Shown: positions 33,645 to 42,188, counted from the stretch's first letter. The stretch: DNA of 62,179 nt from Pseudonocardia halophobica (GCF_027922425.1 NZ_BSFQ01000044.1:1-62179), one strand, 5' to 3'. Program-made: numbers and translations. The notes: generated from the sequence alone by a model not told the origin.

Positions 33645-33671
33645 GGGTGAGTCGGACCTCAGCGCTCACCC
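33645..33671 (-). terminator. Candidate hairpin at the end of the quinone reductase gene
   Basis: Perfect 7-base arms GGGTGAG (33645-33651) and CTCACCC (33665-33671) enclose 13 bases and overlap the stop codon of the gene ending at 33666. There is no T tract, as is usual in this GC range. It separates two same-strand genes. Confidence 0.35.
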
Positions 33672-34658
33672 GATGTCGACGAGCACCTTCCCCGTCGTGC
33701 CGGACTCGACGGCCTCGTGGGCGGCGGCGATGTCGTCGAACCCGAAGCGGTGCACCGGCAGCGGGCTCAGCGCCCCCTCCGACACCGCGACCGTGATCTC
33801 GCGCGCGGCCGTGCCGAGGTCCTCGCGCGGCACGGCGTAGAGCAGCACGAACCGCAGCACGGCGTTGGCGGTCATGAGCCGTCGGACCGGGATCGTGGGG
33901 TCCTGGGGCGTGGCGGCGTAGGTGACGATCGTGCCGCCGTTGGCCAGCAGCGCCAGGTCGAGGTCGAGGTTCGCCCCGAACGCGACCTCGACGATCCGGT
34001 CGACCTGCGGGACCAGTGCGCGGATCTGCTGCTCCGCGTCGGGCTCGCGGTAGTTCACCACCAGGTCGGCGCCGGCCCGCGCGGCCAGCTCCGCCTTCTC
34101 CGGGCCCGACACGGTGGTGACGACCGTGGCCCCGGCCCAGGTCCCGAGCTCCACCGCGTAGTGGCCGACGGCGCCCGCACCGCCCGCGACCAGCACGTTC
34201 GACTTGCCCGGGGAGCCGCCGGTGAACAGGCAGTGGTACGCCGTCATGGCCGGGACGCCGAGGCAGGCGCCCAGCTCGTCCGACGCCGACTCCGGCAGCG
34301 GGACGGCCTGCTCCTGCGGGACCACGCAGTACTCGGCCGCGGTGCCCCACTCGGCGACCGGCGCGGGACCCGGCCCGCCGGGCGAGGCGAGCCAGAGCCA
34401 CACCCGCTGGCCGACGCGCACCGGGTCGACGCCCTCGCCCACGGCGTCGATCTCGCCGACGCCGTCCTGGTGCGGCACGCGGACGCCCTGGAACGGCCGG
34501 GCCGTCGTGCCGTCCCGGGTCTTGACGTCCGTCGGGTTGACCGCCGACACCCGCACCCGGACGCGGACCTGCCCCGGCCCGGGCTGGGGGGTGTCGACCT
34601 CGCCGACGGTCAGGACCTCGCGCGCGGGTCCGGTGTGGTCGTAGAACGCAGCCCTCAT
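33666..34658 (-). CDS. Zinc-independent medium-chain reductase, NADPH:quinone reductase type
   Basis: The 330-residue MDR protein starts MRAAFYDHTGPAREVLTVGE, with the NADPH site in VLVAGGAGAVGHYAVELGTW (about 155). The catalytic-zinc cysteine is absent (SAVNPTDVKTRDG in place of the ADH C-G-x-C-H motif) and there is no structural-zinc loop. Family members reduce quinones or activated alkenes with NADPH. The physiological substrate is unknown. It stands alone between the membrane protein gene and a GNAT gene. Confidence 0.8.
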   Translation of the reverse strand: MRAAFYDHTGPAREVLTVGEVDTPQPGPGQVRVRVRVSAVNPTDVKTRDGTTARPFQGVRVPHQDGVGEIDAVGEGVDPVRVGQRVWLWLASPGGPGPAPVAEWGTAAEYCVVPQEQAVPLPESASDELGACLGVPAMTAYHCLFTGGSPGKSNVLVAGGAGAVGHYAVELGTWAGATVVTTVSGPEKAELAARAGADLVVNYREPDAEQQIRALVPQVDRIVEVAFGANLDLDLALLANGGTIVTYAATPQDPTIPVRRLMTANAVLRFVLLYAVPREDLGTAAREITVAVSEGALSPLPVHRFGFDDIAAAHEAVESGTTGKVLVDIG

Positions 34659-34712
34659 ACCGACAGGCCTACCCCCCGGACGGCGCGAGCACCACGGCGC
34701 AGCCGAGGGACG

Positions 34713-35216
34713 TCAGCGCGCCGGGCCCGGCCCGGCCACCTCCGTGACGCGCTCGCCGGGCAGGACCGCGTGCACCGCGTCGTCGCTCTCGACCAGCACC
34801 GCGCCGAGGTCCCGCAGCACCGCGACCGCGGCCACGTTGTCGGCGGTGGTCGCGGCGACCACCGGCCGGCCCCCGGCCCGCGCGACCAGCTCGCGGACGG
34901 CGGCGTGGCCGATCCCCCGCCCGCGGGCGCCGCGGGCCAGCCAGAGCCCGACCTCCAGGCCGTCGGCCACCGGCTCGAGCCGGCCCGCCCCCACCACCGT
35001 GTCGCCCTCGAGGATCACCCAGGTCCGCTCCACCGGCGCGACCGCGCCGACCGACCGGCTGCGGTGGAAGGTCAGGAAGGCGGCACGGGCCGCGTCGCTC
35101 CAGCCCTCGGCACCGGCGACCGGGGGCATGACCTCGGCCGGCTCGGCTCCCGCGACGGCGGCGTCGAGCAGGGCGACGAGCAGCGGCTCGTCGAGGGGAC
35201 GAAGGGTGACGAACAC
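34713..35216 (-). CDS. GNAT-family N-acetyltransferase
   Basis: One hundred sixty-seven residues from the GTG at 35216. The opening FVTLRPLDEPLLVALLDAAV and the acetyl-CoA motif A (EVGLWLARGARGRGIGHAAV, R-G-x-G-x-A type, about residues 100-120) define the family. The stretch SDAARAAFLTFHRSR near residue 45 is common in RimJ-like and small-molecule acetyltransferases. Acceptor unknown. Confidence 0.75.
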   Translation of the reverse strand: MFVTLRPLDEPLLVALLDAAVAGAEPAEVMPPVAGAEGWSDAARAAFLTFHRSRSVGAVAPVERTWVILEGDTVVGAGRLEPVADGLEVGLWLARGARGRGIGHAAVRELVARAGGRPVVAATTADNVAAVAVLRDLGAVLVESDDAVHAVLPGERVTEVAGPGPAR

Positions 35217-35338
35217 GGCCCCGAGTCTGGGGGGCGGGGCGGTCCGCGGTCGACCGAATTCGCGGTGAACGAACCGGATCGGGCCCCCGGGCCGGCGACG
35301 ACGACGGCGGACCGTGAGCGCGACCACGGGTGGGCGTC

Positions 35339-35368
35339 TTGCTCCCGGGTCCGGCTCGCCCGTATGGT
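35339..35368 (+). promoter_or_regulatory. Candidate promoter of the PepSY group
   Basis: TTGCTC (35339-35344), an 18-base spacer and TATGGT (35363-35368) lie in the 248-bp divergent space upstream of the membrane protein gene at 35465. The -10 keeps the TAnnnT core. It would leave a leader of about 90 bases. Apart from this and the divergent GNAT start I see nothing else in 35217-35464. Confidence 0.4.
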
Positions 35369-35464
35369 CCAACTCAGACAGCGACCGGTGGCGCACGCTC
35401 GGTGATCGACGCTGCCGCACGCCCCGCACGCCCCGAACGCGACGGCCGTCCGCGGAGGTCCGGA

Positions 35465-36049
35465 GTGCTCCACCACGCCCACCGGTACGGCCCGCGCCGT
35501 CCGGTGCCGTGTGGGCGGACCGCCCGGACGGCGGCGGTCACGCTCACGGCCCTGGTCACCGCGATCGGCGGGCACGCGCTCGGCGGCGGCGACCTGCCCA
35601 CGCCCGCCGGGGTCCTCCTCGCGGTGCTCGCCCTGGCCGGTCCGGGATGGTGGCTCGCGCGGGACGAGCGCGGGTGGGAACGGCTCGCCGCGGCCCAGCT
35701 CGCCGCGCAGCTCGGGGTGCACCTCCTGTTCGAGGCGACCGCCGGCCCGTCGGTCGGCGGGCACGCCCACGGTCACGACGACGGCCTCGGTCCCGGGATC
35801 GTGCTCGTCGCCCACCTCGCCTCCGCCGCGGTCGCGGCGGCGTGGCTGCGCTGCGGCGAGCGCCGCGCCATCGAGCTGTCCCGCCGCGCCCTCGCGGCGC
35901 TGTTCGCCCTGGTCACCGCCCTGGTCGGACGGATTCTCCCGCGTCCTGCCGGACCAGTCGTCCGGCGCCCCGCCCCGGTCGCGCCCCGTGTCCGGGGTGT
36001 GCGGCTGCGCCACGCGATCGTCCATCGCGGCCCACCGCTCGCCCCCTGA
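35465..36049 (+). CDS. Membrane protein with histidine-rich loop, possibly metal related
   Basis: One hundred ninety-four residues from a GTG with GGAGG 6 bases before it. It begins VLHHAHRYGPRRP, has four membrane helices (for example TAAVTLTALVTAIGGHALGG) and a His-rich external loop GGHAHGHDDG (about residues 99-108). The layout resembles small membrane proteins found with copper and PepSY genes in actinomycetes. A metal role is inference from the histidines and from the PepSY gene 178 bp downstream. That 178-bp stretch (36050-36227) holds no gene I can support. Confidence 0.6.
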   Translation: MLHHAHRYGPRRPVPCGRTARTAAVTLTALVTAIGGHALGGGDLPTPAGVLLAVLALAGPGWWLARDERGWERLAAAQLAAQLGVHLLFEATAGPSVGGHAHGHDDGLGPGIVLVAHLASAAVAAAWLRCGERRAIELSRRALAALFALVTALVGRILPRPAGPVVRRPAPVAPRVRGVRLRHAIVHRGPPLAP

Positions 36050-36227
36050 ACCGGCCGCCCGTCCTCCGCGGTCGACCACCCACACGGATCCGTCGCCGAC
36101 GGGAGTCGCGGCGCCGCGCGGCGCATCGGCCCGGGCCGGATCCGCTGTCCTCCCCGCCGTCGTCCCACCTCCCCGGGACCCGGCGGTGCCCCCGCGCCCC
36201 CACGCGCCCTCCCACCCGGAGACCCCG

Positions 36228-37649
36228 ATGTCGCTCGTGTCCGAACCCACCCCCGAGGGAACCGCCTCCCCACCGATCGCACCGCCCGCACCGCCGCACC
36301 TCCGGCGCTCGGCCTGGAAGGGCCTGGCGCTGCGGATGCACTTCTACGCCGGGCTCTTCGTGGGCCCGTTCATCCTGGTCGCGGCCGTGACCGGGGTGCT
36401 CTACGCGCTGCTCCCGCAGCTGGAGTCGTGGATCTACGACGAGCACCTGCACGTTCCCGCCACCTCCCGGGAGCTGCCGCTCGCCGACCAGGTCGCGGCG
36501 GCGCTGGCCACGAACCCGGCCGGCACGCTCGACGCCGTCCGCCCCGCCCCGAACCCCGGCGACACCACCCGCGTGCTGTTCACGCAGGAGGGCCTCGGCG
36601 AGTCCGAGCGCTGGACCGTCTTCGTCGACCCCGGCACCGCGGAGGTCCGGGGCGAGCTGGTCACCTACGGCACCAGCGGCGTCCTCCCGCTCCGGATGAC
36701 CCTCGACCAGCTGCACCGCAACCTGCTGCTCGGCGAGCCGGGCCGGCTCTACTCCGAGCTCGCGGCCTCGTGGTTGTGGGTGGTCGCGCTCGGCGGGCTG
36801 GTGCTGTGGATCGCCCGCTGGCGCGCCCGGCGGATCCGGCGCGCGGCCGACCTGGTGCGGCCGGAGCGCGGGGTGAAGGGCCGACGCCGGCTGCTCGGCC
36901 GGCACGGCGCGCTCGGCGTGTGGCTGCTGCTCGGCATGCTGTTCCTCTCCGCGACCGGGTTGACCTGGTCGACCTACGCGGGCGCCGGGATCAGCGACAT
37001 CCGGGCGCAGGTCGGCTGGAGCACGCCCGCGCTCGACACCGGGGGCGGCGACCACGCCGGTCACGGCGGCGGTGCCCCGGGTGCGCCGGTCCCCGTCCGC
37101 CCGGGACAGTTCGACAGCGTGCTCACGGCAGCCCGCGGCGCCGGCATCGACGCGCGCCAGGTCGAGGTCGGCGTGCCCGCGGAGGCGGGCGGGCCCTGGA
37201 CCGTCACCGAGGTGAAGCGCAGCTGGCCCACCCAGGTCGACTCGATCGCGATCGACGCCGGCACCGGCACGGTCGTCGACGAGGTGCGGTTCGCCAACTA
37301 CCCGTTCATGGCGAAGCTGGCCCGCTGGGGCATCGACGCCCACATGGGCGCGCTCTTCGGCGTGGCCAACCAGGTCGTGCTCGTCGCGTTCGGGATCGGG
37401 CTGGTCACGGTGATCCTGCTGGGCTACCGCATGTGGTGGGTCCGGCGGCCCGACGCCGGCCGCCCGGCCCCGCTCGTCGGGCGCGGGCAGTTCCGGGAGC
37501 TGAGCCAGCCCGTCGGCTTCGCCGTCGTGCTGGCGGCGGTGGCGATCGGCTGGCTGGCCCCGCTGTTCGGTCTCAGCCTGCTCGCGTTCCTGCTGGTCGA
37601 CGCCTGGCGGGGGTACCGCGCCGCGCAGCGGGAGGCCGCGGCAGGCTGA
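36228..37649 (+). CDS. PepSY-associated membrane protein (iron-regulated type)
   Basis: Four hundred seventy-three residues of the COG3182 type. Four membrane helices: LRMHFYAGLFVGPFILVAAV (about 36-55, the family signature), LWVVALGGLVLWIARW, GVWLLLGMLFLSATGLTWST and LVAFGIGLVTVILLGYRMWW, with PepSY-like extracytoplasmic domains between them. MTLDQLHRNLLLGEPGRLYS and MAKLARWGIDAHMGALFG are also typical. A His/Gly insert (GGGDHAGHGGG, about 268) could bind metal. Relatives take part in siderophore, haem or copper handling; the exact role is not known. A P-loop gene follows 4 bp later. Confidence 0.8.
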   Translation: MSLVSEPTPEGTASPPIAPPAPPHLRRSAWKGLALRMHFYAGLFVGPFILVAAVTGVLYALLPQLESWIYDEHLHVPATSRELPLADQVAAALATNPAGTLDAVRPAPNPGDTTRVLFTQEGLGESERWTVFVDPGTAEVRGELVTYGTSGVLPLRMTLDQLHRNLLLGEPGRLYSELAASWLWVVALGGLVLWIARWRARRIRRAADLVRPERGVKGRRRLLGRHGALGVWLLLGMLFLSATGLTWSTYAGAGISDIRAQVGWSTPALDTGGGDHAGHGGGAPGAPVPVRPGQFDSVLTAARGAGIDARQVEVGVPAEAGGPWTVTEVKRSWPTQVDSIAIDAGTGTVVDEVRFANYPFMAKLARWGIDAHMGALFGVANQVVLVAFGIGLVTVILLGYRMWWVRRPDAGRPAPLVGRGQFRELSQPVGFAVVLAAVAIGWLAPLFGLSLLAFLLVDAWRGYRAAQREAAAG

Positions 37650-37653
37650 CGCC

Positions 37654-38199
37654 GTGACAGTCGTGACGGTGACGGCCGGCGCCCTGCCCGACCTCGTCCG
37701 GGAGCGTCCTCCCGGGCCGGGCGGGTGCCGGCTCGTCACCGTCGACGGCTGGTCCGGCTCGGGGAAGAGTGCGCTCGCGGTGCGGCTCGCCCGGGCCCTC
37801 GACGCCCCGGTCCTCTCGATCGAGGAGCTCTACCCCGGCTGGGACGGTCTCGCCGCCGCGATCCCGCTGGCCCGCGAGTGGATCGCCGAGCCGCTCTTCC
37901 ACGGCCGCCCCGCCCGTTGGTGGCCATGGGTCTGGGAGCGCGACGAGCGCTCGCCGGACCCGCGCACCCAGCCGTGCGTGCCGGTGGTCGTGCTGGAGGG
38001 CTGCGGCTCCGGTGCGGCCGCGCTGCGCCCCTTCACCAGCACCGCGATCCGGGTGGACTGCCCGCCCGGGGAGCGGGAGCGCCGGCTGCGCGCCCGCCCC
38101 GACTGGCCGGGCTACGCACCGCACCGCGCCCGCTTCCTCGCCCAGGAGCACCGGTACTTCCCCGGCGCCCCCGGGCCCGACGTCGTCGTCCGGACCTGA
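37654..38199 (+). CDS. P-loop NTP-binding protein, uridine-kinase-like
   Basis: One hundred eighty-one residues from a GTG 4 bp after the PepSY stop. Walker A is GWSGSGKS (about residue 31), preceded by a beta strand (CRLVTVDG). A later hydrophobic strand, PVVVLEGCGSGAAALRP, fits Walker B. The C-terminal R-rich helix (ERERRLRARPDWPGYAPHRA) resembles the lid of uridine kinase/phosphoribulokinase-like proteins. Substrate unknown. The coupling to the PepSY gene may be only positional. Confidence 0.65.
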   Translation: MTVVTVTAGALPDLVRERPPGPGGCRLVTVDGWSGSGKSALAVRLARALDAPVLSIEELYPGWDGLAAAIPLAREWIAEPLFHGRPARWWPWVWERDERSPDPRTQPCVPVVVLEGCGSGAAALRPFTSTAIRVDCPPGERERRLRARPDWPGYAPHRARFLAQEHRYFPGAPGPDVVVRT

Positions 38200-38277
38200 G
38201 AAGGCCGACGTCCTGGGAACGCCGGGGGCCGCCGCCCCGGACCCCCCGATCCGGGACGACGACCCCCGCTCCCCCCT

Positions 38278-38297
38278 CGGCGGTCCCCCCACCGCCG
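38278..38297. terminator. Candidate hairpin between convergent genes
   Basis: Perfect arms CGGCGGT (38278-38284) and ACCGCCG (38291-38297) enclose six C residues. A second G/C hairpin lies at about 38222-38240. Both are in the 104 bp between the convergent P-loop gene and ABC permease gene and could end transcription from either side. Confidence 0.5.
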
Positions 38298-38303
38298 TGT
38301 GCG

Positions 38304-39062
38304 CTACACCGAGGCGCGGCGCAGGAACAGGTAGGCGACGCCGGCCGCCAGGACCGCGACGATCGCCGGGTAGCCGGCGAACAGCACCGCCGCGGGCGTG
38401 TCGCTGACGAAGCGACCCACCGCCGGCCACGCCTCCTGCCAGGTGACGATCACCGCGGCGACGCCGGCGAGCAACAGCAGCCCCACGGACGCGATCCACA
38501 TGCCGACCTGGCCGAACCGCTTGAGGATCGTGCCCGCCAGGATGCTCACGAAGGAGAAGAACACGAACGGCACCGTGTAGACCAGCCACTGGAGCGCCCA
38601 GTTCTGCTGCGTCAGGAACGGGATGCCGAAGAAGTGCAGCCCCATCCCCCAGCCGCCGGTGACCTGCTCGAGCGCGAGCAGCAGCGTCAGCAGGAGGCCC
38701 TGCACCGCGGACTGGGCCAGGACGAACAGCGCCGTGCCGGTGAAGAAGTCGCGGCGGGTCACCGACAGCCCGAGGGCAAACGGGAAGACCTGCGTCATGG
38801 TCACCAGGTGGGCGACGATCACGAAGATGTAGATCGACAGGAGCCCGCCGGTCACCTTCGGCTCCCCGGCCGGCGGATCCGGGACCAGCGCGAAGATCAC
38901 CAGGTTGATCGCGAAGGCGATGCCGAGGATCAGCCACGGCATGCCCAGCTGCACCGGCAGGTTGACCAGCTGCATCCGCGCCACGGCGAGCGGGCGGCGG
39001 CGCCGGCCCGGCGAGTCCAGGGCGGCGGGGACGGAGTCGAGTGCGGTGGTCGGGGTCGTCAT
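38304..39062 (-). CDS. ABC transporter membrane subunit of a GntR-linked exporter
   Basis: Two hundred fifty-two residues with six membrane helices, such as GMPWLILGIAFAINLVIFAL and GGLLSIYIFVIVAHLVTMTQ. FALGLSVTRRDFFTGTALF is typical of ABC-2-like permeases of the YtrC/ABC-2 type found with YtrA-like regulators. The start overlaps the ATPase gene stop by 4 bases (ATGA). With the ATPase and GntR genes it forms a three-gene operon, often induced by cell-wall antibiotics in other bacteria; no substrate can be inferred here. Confidence 0.8.
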   Translation of the reverse strand: MTTPTTALDSVPAALDSPGRRRRPLAVARMQLVNLPVQLGMPWLILGIAFAINLVIFALVPDPPAGEPKVTGGLLSIYIFVIVAHLVTMTQVFPFALGLSVTRRDFFTGTALFVLAQSAVQGLLLTLLLALEQVTGGWGMGLHFFGIPFLTQQNWALQWLVYTVPFVFFSFVSILAGTILKRFGQVGMWIASVGLLLLAGVAAVIVTWQEAWPAVGRFVSDTPAAVLFAGYPAIVAVLAAGVAYLFLRRASV

Positions 39063-39964
39063 CGCGCGGCCACCTCCCGGCCGTCGTGGTTCTCGCGCCG
39101 GGGTTCCGTCGCGAGCTGGGTCGTGCGGACCACGAGCTGCTGCAGCGAGACGGGCTCGAACTCCAGCCCCTCCGAGCGCAGCCGGGTATCGGGGTCGGCG
39201 CCCTCGAGCGTCACCCGCAGGAAGCCCCCCAGCTCCTCGCGGTGCAGCTCGGTGTGCCCCTCGGCGAAGGCCTTCACCGCGGCCGCCGGCCCGGTGACCG
39301 TGACGGCCCGGCCGCGCAGCACGTCGGCGTCCTCGTCCATCAGGATCCGGCCCCTGTCGATCAGCACGACGTGCTCGATCAGGTCGGAGACCTCGTCGAT
39401 CAGGTGCGTGCTCAGCACGATCGTCCGCGGGTGCGCGGCGTAGTCGGCGAGCAGGCGGTCGTAGAACAGCTGCCGCGCGACCGCGTCGAGGCCCAGGTAG
39501 GGCTCGTCGAAGAAGGTCAGCGGCGCCCGCGAGGCCAGCCCGATGATCACCCCGACGGCCGAGAGCTGGCCGCGCGAGAGCTTCTTGATCATCTGCTTCG
39601 GGCGCAGGTGGAACTCCTCGACCAGCGACGCGGCGAAGCCGGCGTCCCAGTTCGGGTAGAGCATCCCCGCCGTGCGCAGGGCGTCGCCCACCCGGAAGTT
39701 GTCCGGGTACTTCTGCGCCTCCCGGATGAAGCAGACCCGGTCGAGCACGGCTGGGTTCTCGTACGGGTGCAGGCCGAAGACCTCGACCTCGCCCGCCGTC
39801 TCGAAGCCCTGCCCGGTCAGGATCTGCATGATGGTGGTCTTGCCGGCACCGTTGCGGCCGAGCAGGCCGTGGACGGTGTTCTCCCTGAGCTCGAGGTTCA
39901 CGTCGTCGAGCGCGGTGAAGCCGCCGTAGCGCTTCACGACCCCGCGCATCCGCACCGCCGTCAT
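39059..39964 (-). CDS. ABC transporter ATP-binding protein, YtrB/BcrA-like
   Basis: Three hundred one residues. Walker A GRNGAGKT (about residues 36-43), Q-loop region at REAQKYPDNF, signature LSRGQ instead of LSGGQ (about 137), Walker B LTFFDEPYLGLD and H-loop STHLIDE are all visible. The C-terminal extension (about 215-301) is common in drug-export ATPases. It pairs with the permease at 38304. The ATG overlaps the stop of the GntR gene, so all three are translationally coupled. Confidence 0.9.
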   Translation of the reverse strand: MTAVRMRGVVKRYGGFTALDDVNLELRENTVHGLLGRNGAGKTTIMQILTGQGFETAGEVEVFGLHPYENPAVLDRVCFIREAQKYPDNFRVGDALRTAGMLYPNWDAGFAASLVEEFHLRPKQMIKKLSRGQLSAVGVIIGLASRAPLTFFDEPYLGLDAVARQLFYDRLLADYAAHPRTIVLSTHLIDEVSDLIEHVVLIDRGRILMDEDADVLRGRAVTVTGPAAAVKAFAEGHTELHREELGGFLRVTLEGADPDTRLRSEGLEFEPVSLQQLVVRTTQLATEPRRENHDGREVAAR

Positions 39965-40323
39965 TCGTCGTCCCCCCAGACGTCGATCATCTTCTTGATC
40001 TGCTCGGCGTCCATCCCGAGCCTGCGGGCCTCCATCAGCAGCGGCGCGACGTACTGCTTCGCGAACTCCTCGCGGCGTCGCTCCAGCAGCTGCGTGCGGG
40101 CGCCCGTGCTGACGAACATCCCGATCCCCCTCCGCTTGTACAGCACCCCGTCGGCGACGAGCTGGTTCACGCCCTTCGCGGCCGTCGCCGGGTTGATCCG
40201 GTGGAACGCGGCCAGCTCGTTGGTCGACGGGACCTGGCCCTCCTCCGGCAGCGAGCCGTCGATGATCGACGCCTCGATCTGCTCCGCGATCTGGAGGAAG
40301 AGGGGCCGCCCGTCGTCGATCAC
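39961..40323 (-). CDS. GntR-family regulator, YtrA subfamily
   Basis: One hundred twenty residues, the short YtrA form: winged helix (PLFLQIAEQIEASIIDGSLP, VPSTNELAAFHRINPATAAK, ADGVLYKRRGIGMFVSTGA) plus a short helical tail without a ligand-binding domain. YtrA proteins repress their own ABC operon. First gene of the operon; GTG start. A 26-bp imperfect inverted repeat lies 30 bp upstream, next to a candidate promoter, and is probably its operator. Confidence 0.9.
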   Translation of the reverse strand: MIDDGRPLFLQIAEQIEASIIDGSLPEEGQVPSTNELAAFHRINPATAAKGVNQLVADGVLYKRRGIGMFVSTGARTQLLERRREEFAKQYVAPLLMEARRLGMDAEQIKKMIDVWGDDE

Positions 40324-40352
40324 GGCGACCGCCCCGCCCGGTCCCAGTCCGT

Positions 40353-40404
40353 TGGTTCATTACTCATGTAGGTAACCATGCAGCCACTGAGGTGGCGGTG
40401 TCAA
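40353..40404 (-). promoter_or_regulatory. Promoter and operator of the GntR-ABC operon
   Basis: On the minus strand TTGACA (40404-40399) is followed after 18 bases by CATGGT (40380-40375), a plausible promoter. Overlapping its downstream side is an inverted repeat TGGTT-N16-AACCA (40353-40378) with further matching bases inside the arms. An operator at the -10 region fits repression by the YtrA-like protein. Confidence 0.5.
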
Positions 40405-40469
40405 GCGGACTGACGGGAACGCCGGACCCACGGGGTGCCCGAGAGGCCCGGACCGGGGCTCGGAGCGTC

Positions 40470-40509
40470 GTGAGTGGCGATGGTCGCTGGAGCAGCTATC
40501 GCCACTCAC
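40470..40509. repeat. 40-bp dispersed palindrome, copy 2
   Basis: Arms GTGAGTGGCGAT (40470-40481) and ATCGCCACTCAC (40498-40509) are identical to those at 104-143 and the total length is the same. The inner 16 bases differ and are less palindromic. It lies in the 229-bp space (40384-40612) downstream of the GAF-ANTAR gene, where I see no gene. Its position after a stop codon again suits a terminator role. Confidence 0.8.
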
Positions 40510-40612
40510 GGGGTGTCACGAGGGGCTGTGCGGGCTGGTCCGCCTCGCCGGCCGCCTGAAGACCGGGTCGACGCACCGCCCGCCCAGGCCCGCGGCCGGG
40601 TGACGGGCCGGC

Positions 40613-41383
40613 TCACAGCTCGGACCGGCGGCTGGCGAGCGTCTCGGCGACCTGCGCGAGCTTGACGTTGAGCGCCTGCGAGGTGCGCCGCAGGATGTCG
40701 AAGGCCTCCTCGGCCGAGATTCCGCGGCGCTCCATCAGGATCCCCTTGGCCTGGCCGATCACGTCCCGGCTCTGCAGCGCCCGGCGCAGCTGCGCCGTCT
40801 CCAGGTCCGCCGCCGCACAGGCCTGGGTGGCGGCCAGCGCGGTCGACGCGTGCGCCGCCAGCACCACCGCCACGTCCCGCTCGGCCACGTCCAGCCCGCC
40901 GACCTCCCGCGAGTAGAGGTTCAGCGCACCCATCCGCGGGGTGTCGCCCTCGGGGAACAGGCCGACGGCCAGCACGGCACGCACGCCGAGCGCGGCGGCG
41001 GCCGGGCCCCACCGCGGGAACTCCCGCGAGTCGACGAGGTCGGCCACGTGCACCAGGCCCATCCCCTCGCGCCGGGTGGCAGCCACGCACGGGCCCTCGT
41101 CGAGCCGGTACTGCAGCTCGTCGAGCCGGGTGGCCAGCTCCTCGGTCTCGACGGGGGTGTGGAAGCCGCGCTCCGGGTCGCGCAGCGTGACGCTCACCAG
41201 GTCGGCCCCGGGGACCACGGCCTTCGCCGACCTGATCACCCGGTCCAGCACGTCGCGCACGGTGCCCGCCTCGAGCAGGGCGGACGCCAGCGCCACGAAC
41301 TCGCCGGCCAGCGGCCCGACGATCCGGTCGTCGGGCAGGGCGAAGCGCCGCCGGTCCTCCGCCCAGTCCTGCTCCGTGGTCAC
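40613..41383 (-). CDS. GAF-ANTAR RNA-binding signalling protein
   Basis: Two hundred fifty-six residues: a GAF domain (about 25-180, LLEAGTVRDVLDRVIRSAKA; YRLDEGPCVAATRREG is the usual actinobacterial core) and a C-terminal ANTAR domain (about 190-250, LQSRDVIGQAKGILMERRGI; AEEAFDILRRTSQALNVKL). ANTAR proteins bind paired RNA hairpins and prevent termination. The GAF domain is a small-ligand sensor of unknown specificity. No two-hairpin target was identified, though a 7-base-arm hairpin (41385-41413) lies just upstream of the start. Confidence 0.85.
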   Translation of the reverse strand: MTTEQDWAEDRRRFALPDDRIVGPLAGEFVALASALLEAGTVRDVLDRVIRSAKAVVPGADLVSVTLRDPERGFHTPVETEELATRLDELQYRLDEGPCVAATRREGMGLVHVADLVDSREFPRWGPAAAALGVRAVLAVGLFPEGDTPRMGALNLYSREVGGLDVAERDVAVVLAAHASTALAATQACAAADLETAQLRRALQSRDVIGQAKGILMERRGISAEEAFDILRRTSQALNVKLAQVAETLASRRSEL

Positions 41384-41445
41384 CGCTCACCCCTCCGCCG
41401 TCCGCCGGTGAGCGATCGTCGCCCGTCCCGCCCTCGGGGGCAAGC

Positions 41446-42072
41446 TCACCGGGCGCGGTGTGCGCCACCCCGCCGGTTCCGGCCCCGCAGCCGGCGCACG
41501 ACCAGCCAGACGAGCCCCACGAGGCAGAGGACGAGCATGACCTTGGAGACGGGCGCGAGATAACCCTCGACCCGCTCCCAGTTCTCCCCCAGCAGCCAGC
41601 CCAGGCCGAGGAACACGGCGTTCCACACCCCGCTGCCGATGGCCGTGAGCAGGGTGAACCGCCAGAGCGGCATCCGGGCGAGGCCGGCCGGGATGGAGAC
41701 GACGCTGCGGATCAGCGGCACGCACCGCGCGAGCAGCACGATCGCACTGCCGTGCCTGGCGAACAGCGAGTACCCGCGCTCGAGGTCCTTGCGGCTGGAC
41801 AGCACGAACCACCGCTTGCCGGCGAGCTCGTAGAGCCGCTCGTAGCCCAGCCAGGCGCCCAGCCCGTAGAGCACCAGCGCCCCGGCGACGGACCCCGCGG
41901 TCGCGGCCGGCCAGACCCACAGGGCGTCGATCGCGCCGACCCGGGCGCGGAAGCCCGCGAGCGGCAGGATCACCTCCGACGGGATCGGCGGGATCACGTT
42001 CTCGAGGAAGATCAGGAGCCCCACCCCGGCGGCTCCGAGACGGTCGACGATCGAGAAAACCCAGTCGGCCAC
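41446..42072 (-). CDS. DedA-family membrane protein
   Basis: Two hundred eight residues. The family is recognised by LIFLENVIPPIPSEVILPLA (about 19-38), the re-entrant loop around LARCVPLIRSVVSIPAGLAR with its conserved Arg and Pro-Ala-Gly, and FTLLTAIGSGVWNAVFLGLG. DedA proteins are now linked to lipid carrier (undecaprenyl phosphate) recycling and membrane homeostasis. It stands alone, downstream of the fadB end. Confidence 0.9.
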   Translation of the reverse strand: MADWVFSIVDRLGAAGVGLLIFLENVIPPIPSEVILPLAGFRARVGAIDALWVWPAATAGSVAGALVLYGLGAWLGYERLYELAGKRWFVLSSRKDLERGYSLFARHGSAIVLLARCVPLIRSVVSIPAGLARMPLWRFTLLTAIGSGVWNAVFLGLGWLLGENWERVEGYLAPVSKVMLVLCLVGLVWLVVRRLRGRNRRGGAHRAR

Positions 42073-42135
42073 CTAGCCAGGGTGCCCGATTTGCCTGAAA
42101 ACAACCTGAGCGAGGGCGAGCCCCGGACGCACGAG

Positions 42136-42172
42136 CGGCACTCTCGTGCGGACCTACCGCACAAGAGTGCCG
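42136..42172. repeat. 37-bp hairpin repeat after fadB
   Basis: Sixteen-base arms CGGCACTCTCGTGCGG (42136-42151) and CCGCACAAGAGTGCCG (42157-42172) pair with one mismatch around a 5-base loop. It lies 16 bp after the fadB stop codon and is the only structure in the 116-bp space before dedA. It looks like a terminator and, in layout, like the 40-bp palindromes, but its sequence is different. Confidence 0.7.
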
Positions 42173-42188
42173 TTCATGGGAACGTCGA

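Noticed and set aside
41385..41413. GCTCACC/GGTGAGC hairpin as an ANTAR target RNA
   Set aside because: ANTAR targets need two small hairpins with hexanucleotide loops; only one hairpin with a 15-base loop is present.
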